Origin: Geosiphon pyriformis
Taxonomy: Eukaryota; Glomeromycota; Glomeromycetes; Archaeosporales; Geosiphonaceae
NCBI GenBank assembly: GCA_016748015.1
Contig: JAAOMT010000009.1
Coordinates: 542,247-606,246 of the forward strand
Direction: 5' to 3'
DNA: 64,000 nucleotides
Shown here piece by piece: positions 20,092 through 31,639 of this stretch. The position numbers and the translations under genes are program-made. A model generated the notes under the pieces. The model searched no databases, was not told the origin of the DNA, and was given only the letters and a program-made list of their open reading frames with translations. Position 1 is the stretch's first letter, and each line of letters starts with the position of its first letter.

Positions 20092-23000
20092 ATAATTAAC
20101 CAATAGAATTATAAGTTTTATGTATATTTTACAAAACTAACCAAAATTCATAATTTTTTTTTAATATATTTTTTATAATTAAACTGATCATAAAAATTGG
20201 TAAAAAAGATAATATATTCTTTTAAACTAAAAAATTATTATTATAAAAAACATCTAATTAACTATAGATATTAAAAATACAATTTGAAAACAATTTTAAC
20301 AAAATTTTTCATGTAATTTCAATTAAAACTATAAAATAAATATTTAATAAAGTTTTTTTTTAATTATAAAGTTTAAAAATTATTAAAAATACCAAAAAAT
20401 CCAGTTATTTTATTAATTAAAAGTAATTTTACTGCCAAAAAAAGCTTATTTATTAAAAACTTATTTATCATACTTAAAAAACATTATTATTTACAAAATT
20501 TAATAGAGTATATTATTGTTGTTATAATTAAAAATTTTTATTGAAAACAACTTAATTTTTAGTTTATCTTAATATAATAGAGTTCATAAAAAACTTAATC
20601 TTAAAAAAAATTAAAACAAATTTATTATTAATAACTAAATAATTCAAAACTATTTTATAAAAGAACCATTTTAAAATATTATATATTATATTATTCTTGT
20701 TATTCACAAAAATTTTTATATATTTATTTATTATAAAATTAAGATTTGAATTAATCTAAACAAAATTCCAAATTAATTCAGTTATATTAAAATTTAAAAT
20801 CAATTACTTTTGTATAAATCTGACAAAATTTATATTTTTAAATTAAAATAAATACTTAAACAATTTGAAATTAAAATTTTTAATTCTAAAAAGCAAGATA
20901 AATAAACATTTTTTGTATAAAAGACTTTATTAATTCAAATTTTAAAAATACTTGGTCTATACCAAAACACAAAACATTTTTGAACTATCTTATATTGTAT
21001 TTAGATTAATTTATTAAATTCATTTTTTTAAAACAAATTAATATTTTAATTAATTTTTACCAAGAAGTTTTTTTAAATTGAACTTACTTAATATTATTAA
21101 TATTCTTTAAATTATATTTTTAATGATTTTTATTGTTTGTTTTCTCAAATTATAATATTTAATATTCAAAAAATTTCTTAATCTGAATAAAACATTAATA
21201 GTTTGATAATTTGTAAAAAAATATTTTTACATATTTAACATATTATAAATAATTATTCTATTAATTAATAAAAAAAAAACTAAAATAAAATTAATAATTT
21301 TTTTGCTTTTATAAAGTTTATTTACATATAAGTTTTAACAAAAAAACTATATACAAATAAGTTAATTAAATCTAGATCTATATATTTTTTATAGCTAATA
21401 TTGTATTTTGTACTATTCTTATATAAGTGTTTTTATTAACTGTTTTAGCAATAAATAAATTAATTTTTAGTATTTGATTCAATTTTTTTTTCAGAGATGT
21501 ATTAGTGTATAAATCCAATACAAAAACTAACTATTTGTTTTTAAACAATAAACAAATTATTAAAAATCTGTTAAAAATCTTTGAAATTTTAAAACATGTT
21601 TAGTTAATTGTTTATTTACAACTAAAACAATACCAGTATTCAAAAATCCAAAATTTAAATCAGAAGTAAATATTTTTACACTAACAAATTTATCTGCAAT
21701 TTATAATTTAATATTAGAATAAAACTTAATTTAAGTAATAATTAAAATATTATTTTTTAATTTCTTATGCTACTTTACAATATTATTCTGTTTGGCAGAA
21801 ATATTTATTTTTTTAATATTATGTATAGTTATTTTCCAAATTAAACTACTTATTAAAGATAAAAAAAAGTTATTATATTATTATTTCAATTAAAAAATTT
21901 TAGCTTATTTAAAATAAATTTTATTAAATTCTTTAAGACCATCATATTTGTTTTTAAACTATTAATTTTGGTAATTAAAATCTTAAATCTACTAAAAAAA
22001 ATTCTGAAATATGTTAATAGCACCAGATAAAACAAAAAAATCAAACAATAATATATTAATAGCCATATCTAAATTCAAATCAACAGCAATTATAATCATT
22101 TTTTTAATATATATTAATAATAACAAAAAAAAAACCATCTAATTTGCAAAAAATCTTAATAATATAATCAATCAGAAGTTCTAAAAAGCATTTTAAAATA
22201 TCTATATAAAAAACCAAAACCAAAACCAAAAAATTATTATTAAAAGTGTTAAACAAAAATTTTATCAAAAAAATACCAGTAAACAATATAAATAAAAACT
22301 TTCTTAAAGCATTATTTATTACAAAAACCCAAAAAGTATTACCAAAAAAAATTAATTAAAATATAAAAACCTGTTTTTTTGTATAAATACTAGTAAGATA
22401 TTTTTTATTAGACTCAAAAAAAAAATTTTTTTAAAATTTTAATTAAATAACTTTAAATTAGATTCACAAATATTAGAAATATAACTATATTTTTTATATT
22501 TAGTGTACTTTAAGAATAACAAACTAGCTTAGATCAAATTTATATCATTAAAAATAAAAATCAAATAAATAATAATATTTTTTATTACAGAAAAATTAAA
22601 ATATATAATATTATAATATATTTATATATATATAATAGAATTATAAAAAATGAAGCATGTTTTTTTATTATAAGACTATAATAATAATATAAAATTATGA
22701 ACAGTAATATTTATTAACAAAGTATATAAAAGTATATAATAACAGTTTTTTAAATTCTATGATAGTTTATTAATATTGGCTTTGGCCATATAAACAGAGT
22801 TTTTACTCAATAAAATTAATTATTTAAAAGCAACTAGATTAATAATCTTAAAATTTTTAAACTTGATCAATATTTTTTGTCAAAGACTAATAAACTGTAA
22901 TTTAATTAAAATAATTTTACCAAATTTAAATAATGTTAATTTTAATGCTAATTTAAACAAATCTATCAAAATTTTCTTAACAATAATTTTTTAAATTGAT

Positions 23001-23950
23001 TTAATATTGATTTTTTTTAAATTGGCATTAATCAAAATTTTTTTACTTATAATTAACTCTTTAATTACAAACAAATTAAATTCAAAAATAAAAGTAAACT
23101 AAATAATATTTTGGTATTTTGAGAAAATAAAAATACTTCCAAAATTATTAATTTTATAAAATATTTTTTTAATATATTTGAGTTTTTTATTCAAATTTTT
23201 ACTAAGTATTACAGCAATATTAATATTCAAAACAAAAAATTTTACTAAGTTAAAAAATATTTTTTTTTTAGTATTTGTGTTAAACTATAAAATAAAATTA
23301 AAAAAGATAAAAATTAGAAGTTTAAAGATATTTTTATTGTTAAAGTTATTGAATAATTTTTTAGGAAATTTTTTCAAATTGTAAAAATAAATATAAATGT
23401 TTTTAATGTGGTTTTATTCATGTATTTATTATTATTGGAATTATTAGGATTTATAAAGCTGGTTTTTTTATTAATATATTTTTTAAATTAACTATATTAA
23501 ATAAATTACTAATATTGTTTTTTTTATTTTTTATTCTGCTGTTTTAAAAACAATATTTGGTTGTGTTATTAGTTTTCAATATATTTATAGCCAAAAATTT
23601 AGCCAAAAAATTCATTATATTAGATTTAACAATGCATTTTTTTAATTATTGACTAAAACTTTTTAAAATATAAATATATATGTTTTGGTTTTTTTTGTAT
23701 TAGAATAATTTTTTACTTTAGTCTTACTAGAATTCATAAAACTAGTTGTACTATTAGTCAATTTTATTGTTACAAATGAGTTTGTGTTTAGAAAAATAGT
23801 TAAGAATTCGAATAAATAAAGAAAAAAAGAAAAATTTTTTCTGTAATTTTAGTAATTTTATTATAAATAAGAGATTTATGTAACAAAAATTTTTTTTATA
23901 ATATTTTTTTCTACTTTTTACTTAAAAAAAAATAAACATCAAATTTAATC
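20092..23950 (-). mobile_element. LINE-X relic, RT to ORF1, right of LINE-A
   Basis: AT-rich stretch with no open genes that aligns along its length with LINE-B in the same (minus) orientation. 20098-20280 matches LINE-B 37427-37610 (RT motif A region), 21430-21560 matches 38950-39080 (endonuclease), and 21955-22200 matches 39465-39720 (ORF1 C-terminal coding part). Differences are mostly C/T and G/A. The right edge near 23950 is uncertain. Short open frames inside it are noise. Confidence 0.82.
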
Positions 23951-24290
23951 ATAGAATAATAAAACTATTTAAATTAAACAATATTATGTTTTCAAATTTT
24001 CTGTTTTGTTTTAATTATAATTATAAAATTATAAAGAAAAAGTTTTTATTTATTTTTTTAATTAATAATTTAGAAATACAATTAAATATTGTAATTAAAA
24101 TTTCAATATTTTTATAATTAATATAAATTAAAGTCTTTTTTAAAAAATTTATTATATTATATTATAAATTAATAACTTTACAAAATTTAAAAAATATAAC
24201 TATGAATAATGATAATTAAAAACATTGTGTAGATATAAATGGAATTTCCAACACATTGTGATAAAATCAGATAGGAGATATACTGTTATG
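23951..24290. other. AT-rich spacer upstream of POL2
   Basis: No gene or clear repeat is recognised. Base composition shifts to less AT-rich from about 24225, which marks the start of the unique POL2 locus. A weak TATA-like GATATAAATG lies at 24231. Confidence 0.5.
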
Positions 24291-24296
24291 GATAGA

Positions 24297-24302
24297 ACGC
24301 GT
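24297..24302. promoter_or_regulatory. MCB-type element (ACGCGT) upstream of POL2
   Basis: ACGCGT, the MluI cell-cycle box bound by MBF (Mbp1-Swi6) in yeasts and found upstream of many S-phase genes, lies 67-72 bases before the chosen ATG, in a locally GC-rich patch. CpG-containing hexamers are rare in this AT-rich window, though another ACGCGT occurs inside Gy-F near 62048. Position and target gene fit G1/S control; binding is inferred. Confidence 0.55.
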
Positions 24303-24368
24303 CAGGGCAGCGCGTCTTGGATATTAAAAACGCCTTTTCATTATTTTTCAACCACTTTTCTTTAGTAA

Positions 24369-27300
24369 ATGATGCACAACGAAATTGAACAAAATCTCAG
24401 ACTTTTTTCGTATGAGGAAGGTCCTCCCAAGAAAGGATGGCTCTTCAACATGTGTTCAGTTAGTATCCACCTAACTGTATTGGCCATTTTGATTTCTTAC
24501 GAAAGGGATATTTTTTGAGTACTAGTTTTTTTACCAATTAGACAACGGTGATAGACCCAAAGAAACGCCAAAATCTTGCGGCAGTTGACCTATACTTTTA
24601 TCAAGAAGACCTCACTTGTTTTAAAGTAACCTTGAAATACAAGCCATACTTTTACATTGCCTGCAAGGTGACAAGTATTAAAAGAAAGAGGATACACGAT
24701 TCAGTTTTCAAATCAAGTTCATCCAGTCTCAAAATAATGTTTTGATTATAGAAAGGCACTCATGAACGAGTTAAAGACTTTTTGCCCAAAATTTGGGCAG
24801 AAATTTATCGTATTGAGGAGGAGAATGAGAAGCAGGACTTACAGCAGGTATCTCACCATCCTATAATTTTTATTCAATTCCATTCGCACGCATAGATTTT
24901 AATTTAATATTAAAAGCCAGATCATATGAGGAATCCTTGGATCAAAGTTTTGAAAATTATGTTTCATAATGTGAAAGATTTAGTCAATGTACGCAACAAG
25001 CTTGAGCCACTCATTAAGAAGAACAAAAAGCTCAATGCCTCAACAGGCCATGATTCCGACACAGAAAGGTAGATATATTATTTATGCAATTTCAAATCCC
25101 AACCATTCATCTAATTTTGCTATTTCTTCACAGGGCCAGCAACTATGGGCAGGACAAATTCTATAAGATTGTTTCATCAATGACGGATATTCGTGAATCT
25201 GATGTGCCATATTATCAAAGAGTGGCGATTGATAAAGGTAAAAACAGGAACATATATTCTTTGATTTCTCTTAATGGATATTGCATAATTCAAATTACAC
25301 GTTGCTCCAGATATTAGAGTTGGGCGTTGGTATACAGTAGAGGCGAGACCAAGCTATGAAGGGGCTGAAATCATCCTGAAAAAAGAGGAAGATGTGGTCG
25401 AAAATCCAGAGACAGTCGTTCTCGCCTTTGATATTGAGACCTATAAAGATCCCCTCAAATTTCCCGATTCAAAGAAAGATCCTATCATGATGATTTCATA
25501 CATGATCGACGGCCAAGTATAATTTTCTATTCATCAAAGTTTCCTCGATTGCGATGAGAGGATATAGAAAATAAGACCTAACTTGTTTTAGGGGTTTCTT
25601 CTCACAAATCGTGAAATCATTTCTCAAGATATTGAAGATTTTGAGTACATTCCAAAGCCGGAATTTGGGGCAAAGTTTCGAATATTCAACGAAGCTAATG
25701 AAGTATAAGCTCTTTTAATTTATACCTACACGAACAAATCTTTATCATTGTTTAAATAATGCAAACTTCTGTATCCTATTTAAAAGTCAGGCCTTCTTAT
25801 CCGATTTTTCGAGCACATCAATCGAGCAAAGCCTCATATTATTGTTACATATAATGGGGACTCTTTTGATTGGCCTTATGTGGCCGAACGCGCTGAATAC
25901 CATTCCATGAAAATAAGCTGGGTATGAAGCATTTTGTGATGTAAATTCTTTCCTTTCTTATGTGTTTTCTAAACCAATAGTATTTACTTTTAGGAAATTG
26001 GGTTTCAAAAAACGGAAACGGGGAATGATGTACTATATACCAGCAAACACTGTGTACACATGGATTGTTTTCACTGGGTGCAAAGAGATAGCTATCTCCC
26101 TGCAGGAAGTCAAGGCTTAAAAGCTGTCACAAAAGCCAAACTAGGTTATGATCCTCTAGAATTAGATCCCGAAGACATGGTTCCGTAAGTTCTCAAACCT
26201 ATATTCCATAGTAATTTGAAAGTTATTAATTCCAGTCTTCATTCGCAGCGCTGCGTGTGAACGACCCCAAGAATTGGCACAATATTCCGTGTCCGATGCC
26301 GTTGCTACCTATTACCTTTATATGGAACATATACATAGTTTTATTTTTTCCCTGTGCAACTTGATTCCCCTCAATCCAGATGATGTATTGCGCAAAGGAT
26401 CCGGTACTCTCTGCGAAGTTTTACTCATGGTAACATATAGTCTTCGATAATCTTCATCTTTTTGAAGGTTACAATCTAACTGAATGCTTCGAAATAAATT
26501 TTATAATGGTTAATATAGACAGAAGCATACCATGCTAAAATATTGTTCCCCAATAAGCATTCAGAAGATTTGGAGAAATGGAATGACGGAAATTTGATTG
26601 ATAGTGAGACCTATGTGGGTGGTCATGTAGAGGCGTTAGAAGCTGGAGTTTTTAGGTCGGATATTCCGATTGAATTCATAATTGATCATGACTCCATTCA
26701 AAATGTAAGAAATTTCATGGTATCAATCATTTTCGTCCGATGAAATTCCTAATTTTCAATACACATTTCAGCTGATTGAAAATGTGGACGATATTCTCAA
26801 ATTTGCCATTGAAAATGAGGAAAAAGAAGAAAATATAATATGTTCAGATGTTATTAATTACAATGAAGTAAGATCTTTAGCTTTATATTTGGAAGTGAAA
26901 CTGAAAGTTCTAATTTTCTCAAAGGATTTTCTTGATTCCTAGGTGCGAGAGAAAATAGTATTTAATTTACAAAAATTATTAAAAGACTCCTCTAATGATC
27001 ATAAACTGGTCACACAACCAGCTATATATCATTTTGATGTAGGCGCGATGTATCCAAACATTATATTGACTAATCGCTTGCAGCCGGATGCTATTATGTC
27101 AATTGCTTCCAATGCTCCTTGTGCCTTTAAGGTGGATGGGAAATCATGCGATCGATATATGGAATGGACATGGCGAGGGGAAGTTTTCACAGCTAACCGT
27201 GCTGAGGTTGAACATTGTCGAAGGCTATTGGAACAAGAGATATTTGACAATGCGAAATACTCGGATCTACCTCAAGAGAAACAAAGTGAATTGCTTAAGA

Positions 27301-30300
27301 AGCGAGTCCAAGAATATGGGCGATCCACTAGAGGGGCAGCTAAGGAGACTAAGCTGGAACAAAGAAAAGTCATTGTTTGTCAAAGAGAAAACTCATTTTA
27401 TGTTAACACTGTTAGGAATTTTCGCGACGAGCGATATAAATACAAACGGCTTCTGAAAGAATGGAAGAAAAAACTTCATGATGCTGGAAAGCGGCCCGAA
27501 GAGTTTAAAATTGCAAGGAACCGAATAGTTTTATATGATTCTTTGCAAATTGCGCACAAATGTATCTTGAACTCATTCTACGGTTACGTTATGAGAAAAG
27601 GTTCAAGATGGTACTCTATGGAAATGGCTGGAGTAGTATGTTTGACCGGTGCAAAAATCATTCAAATGGCAAAAAAATGGGTAGAGACAATTGGAAGACC
27701 TCTAGAGCTCGACACCGACGGAATATGGTGTATGCTTCCTTCCAACTTTCCGCGAAATTTTTCGTTCAACCTGTTTAGTGGGAAATCTCTTACTATTTCG
27801 TACCCATGTGTTGTACTCAATCACTTGGTCCGAAAACATTTTACCAATGATCAGTTCTTTGTTCTAAAGATCGATGGGAAATACGAAGTACGAAGCGAGA
27901 ATACTATTTTTTTTGAGCCCGATGGCCCATATCGTGCTATGATTTTGCCAGCCAGCGAGAAGGCCGATAAAAAATTGAAAAAACGATATGCAGTTTTTAA
28001 TGAAGCTGGAAAATTAGTGGAATTGAAGGGTTTTGAAGTGAAACGTCGTGGCGAGTTGAAATTAATCAAAGTCTTTCAAAAAAGTATATTTCCGCTTTAT
28101 CTTAAAGGAACCACCTTAGAGCAAAGTTATGCAGCAGTTGCAGAAGTAGCCAACAAGTGGCTCGATGTTCTAGAGTCTAAAGGCAAAGGTATTGATGAAG
28201 TCGAATTAATTGATCTCATCTGCGAAGGTAAGAATATGTCCCGCACGCTAGAAGATTATGGAGATGCAAAATCAACTCAAATCACGACTGCCAGGCGTTT
28301 GAAAGAATTTCTTGGCGCAGAAATGGTTCAAGAGAAAGGTCTGGCTTGTAAGTTTATTATTGGAGCAAAGCCCCATGGTATAGATGTCAGCCAACGCGCA
28401 ATTCCAATAGCCATTTTTTCTGCAGATTTTGCAGTGAAACAACATTTCCTTAGAAAATGGTTAAATGATCCAAGTTTACAAGCTTTTGACATAAGGGAAA
28501 TTGTTGATTGGCACTATTATTCAGAGAGACTGAAGCGTGTCATGCAAAAACAAATTGCTATTCCTGCTGTCACCCAGGGATTGCTAAATCCTATCCCAAG
28601 AGTAGTCCCACCAAAATGGCTGTTAGATGCGGCTAAGAAGGATAAACAACATCGAATCGATACCATGTTCCAAAAAGCCCCAAAAGATTTACCTCTTAAA
28701 CAAAGGGAACATCGACCGAATAATCTGAGTCTCCCCACTGATTCCTCTGAGCAAGATTTAGACGGTGGCGATCTAATGGAAGTCGAAAGCGAACGAAATC
28801 CGACTTGCGGGAATATTTCCTCACCAAAAACAAAAGGATTTTCAGGATCAGAGAGAGAAGCCAAGAAACCCAAGTTAAAGCGTAAAATGAAAATAGAGTC
28901 ACAATATGATGAAAATGATGTCATTCATAATAGCCGATTTTCTGATGCTTCTGACGGTCCCACTCAAAAAAAAAGGGCTAGAAAGCGTAAATCTGAGAAA
29001 AAAGGAAAATCGATTTCCGTCCTAGATTCATTCTTCACTAACAAAAATGGCACGAGTTCTCAGAGTCAAAGTGATTTTCTCATACTACAAATCGTTCCAA
29101 CTACGAGTTTTGGCGAATTACGCGTCTTTGCTTTTGATAATAATCGATTGATTCCCATCACCATAACGATACTCAGAAAAGTTTATGTTAACTCACGCCG
29201 ACCAGAACTTTCTGAAGACCTGAGGAAAATGTGTGATGATTTTATCAAAGCTAAACAGATCTTACCTGGTTGCCGTCAGAAGCATCATCTATTTGAGCTC
29301 TCTATGAAAGAGTCTATGTTCCAACAAAACCTTAACAACCTGTTAAGGGATCCAACTCTTGAGGGGGTCTACGAATCGAAAGTTCCTTTAGTCTTACAGG
29401 CGCTTACCCATGTCGGTTTTAGATGTGCCATTGACTATCATGGACACCTACTCAATCGAAAATACAATCTCACAGACTTTAAGAAACCAAAAAGCAAACC
29501 TCATTTTAACATTGATAAGCTCCCTTTTTTGTACTTGATTTATATAACGACCAGCTTTGGAAAGATATGGGGACTTTTCAATTCTACAAAAACTAATGTT
29601 CAGTTTTTCGTTGAGCATCGCGAGAACTCAACTTCTCGCATTAAGAATGAGAAGATTGAAAAAATTTATGAGGACATATTCCAAGATATTGGCCCGGATG
29701 AGAATGATATCTTCATGTATTTCTCGATGATAAAGTCCGTGGTTAAACATTATTCAGATGAAGAAGCTGTAGGAAATCCTAAAAATGGAGGCCTAAATAC
29801 CATTAAAGACATCTTGCATGAAATAAGAGAGTATCGTGGCCCGAAACTTTTAGTTATCCAGTCCAAGAAGACAAATCCTTTAGGCAGATTGGTGTCCATG
29901 GAATTCCCCATGATATCCATGCATCCCCCAGAGCTTAATATAAACGGCAAAACATCAAAGAATTGGCAAATAGATGCACTTGAAATGATCTTTCAAAATT
30001 ACTTCAAAGTAGGACCATGGGTTCGGAATCGCATTAATATCGGATATTATACTGATATTCCTTTATGCAATCTTCCACTTGATTGGCAACTTTTTGCGAT
30101 GGATGTTCAATTTTCAAGGATTCTCAGGGAGGATCAACATCTTCTCTGGTGGTCCCCTTCTCCTGATCCCGATTTTGGAGGGCATGAAATGGATCAATAT
30201 TCATGTGCTACTGACATTTATTCTGCTTTTGAATACAACAACCCTGGTTTTTATAAGAACATGTGCATAGAATTTAAATTATTTCATGTGTTATCCAATG

Positions 30301-31577
30301 CCATTCTCCAGCATGAGCAAATTTCAATGCCAGAAATGCCAGATGCTTTGCAAAGCCTCAAGAAGATGGTGGAAAAATGGTGGGTCGATGCTTCCAAATT
30401 GAATGAACCTATTGCTGCTGAATTGGAAAACCATTTTCATCGATGGCTTAGCTCTCCTCAAGCTAATTTGCACGATCCTCGTCTTTATGGATCTGTAAAA
30501 AGGTTGATGACAAATGTATTATGGGGACTATATGATAAGCTTGATGGCATAGTGCATGCTGACCTCGGAACTATTATCCTTTCTACTTCAATAACCGACT
30601 TTCATAGTCTTGAGGAATATATTGATTCAATTAAGAGGGATATAGAAATAACAAGTCCTCTCGAACAATTAACACTAAAGAAAGGGAGAATTTGGTTGAA
30701 ACTTTGGTGGGAGGACCCCATGAATTACGGGGGCATTTGCATCGACAATGCTGGAATATGCAAACAATCAATGCAATGGAACATTGCTACTTATCTACCT
30801 ATAGAATTAGGCAGTGTGGTAGAAAAAATCATCCAAATCTTTATTGAAAAAACATTTGAGTTATCGAACAGCGCTGATATTGAATTTGATAATGATTCCG
30901 AATCTCTTACATCCAATAAATACAAAGCACCCTTTAACCAAGTCATAAGTGCAATCGAAATGGTGATCGATAGAATTCACGAAAATCAGAAAAATGGGAA
31001 TACCTTCAAGTTTCCTGAAATTCCTGGGGCTACATATAAGATGGAGAATCCCGCTCTTGAATTTCTTAAAATTGTATTCAAGATTTTAGGCCTGGATAAA
31101 TGCCTTCAAGGATCAATTGACCAATCAAAGGCCCGATTAATGGGAAGTCTGGATATCAGTGCTTTCAGCCAACAAGCTAAATTCCAAAATCCCGCAGGTG
31201 TAGTCAAAATTCGACTCGTTTCCTGTACTAAGTGTGGAGCTACACGAGATGTTGATCTTTGCCGAGAATTTGACTTGAATAAGACAGAATGGTGGCAATG
31301 TTTAATATGTGGAAAAGAATATGATCGAAACCATTTTGAAAGATTTTTGGTCATATGGCTGGAGTATCAAATTATGGCATATCAGTTGGCAGGTTTTAGA
31401 TGTACTAGATGTATGAAAGAAATAAAGGATCTTCAAGAAAATTGTGACTGTGGAAATTCATACAGGATTGATCAGGATCGCCAACAATTGGTAGAACAGC
31501 TACGTGTTCTGAAAGAGGTATCCCATTTCAAAAAAATGTTGATATTAAAGGATATGACTATTCGGCTATCATTTTAA
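24369..31577 (+). CDS. POL2: DNA polymerase epsilon catalytic subunit
   Basis: Leading-strand replicative polymerase with proofreading exonuclease; nuclear. Thirteen exons by GT-AG sites and homology: 24369-24458, 24542-24667, 24752-24847, 24917-25068, 25134-25237, 25311-25516, 25592-25702, 25787-25921, 25994-26184, 26249-26429, 26519-26704, 26772-26867, 26943-31577. They join in frame to 2,102 residues, slightly shorter than yeast Pol2 (about 2,220). Exo motifs [26 protein letters not shown] and [11 protein letters not shown] are intact, as are Pol motifs [29 protein letters not shown] and ELDTDGIW. The C-terminus has both cysteine clusters (CTKC...CLIC and CTRC...CDC). In-frame stops directly precede ATG 24369, supporting that start, though an upstream 5' exon cannot be excluded. 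One Fe-S-site Cys appears to be Asn. The gene shows no sign of decay. Confidence 0.95.
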
Positions 31578-31606
31578 TCTTGTAATATACAAGCAATATT
31601 TTCGTT

Positions 31607-31612
31607 AATAAA
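31607..31612 (+). terminator. Candidate polyadenylation signal of POL2
   Basis: AATAAA lies 30 bases after the POL2 stop codon, in AT-rich sequence. Position is suitable; the motif is common by chance at this base composition. Confidence 0.5.
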
Positions 31613-31639
31613 AATATAAAAAGTAATAATTGTAAATAT

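Noticed and set aside
22104-23384. Short Leu/Ile/Phe/Lys-rich open frames in the AT-rich stretches
   Set aside because: They arise from base composition and lie across LINE relic alignments in other frames.
20092-24200. Mitochondrial or centromeric DNA because of extreme AT content
   Set aside because: The segment aligns with LINE-B coding sequence in order and orientation; no mitochondrial genes or satellite periodicity are seen.
24290-24365. An upstream POL2 exon beginning with the ATG at 24289 (MDRTRQGSASW)
   Set aside because: It runs into a TAG at 24363 and no convincing donor GT lies between. The ATG at 24369 gives a protein that aligns with known family N-termini from [11 protein letters not shown] onward.
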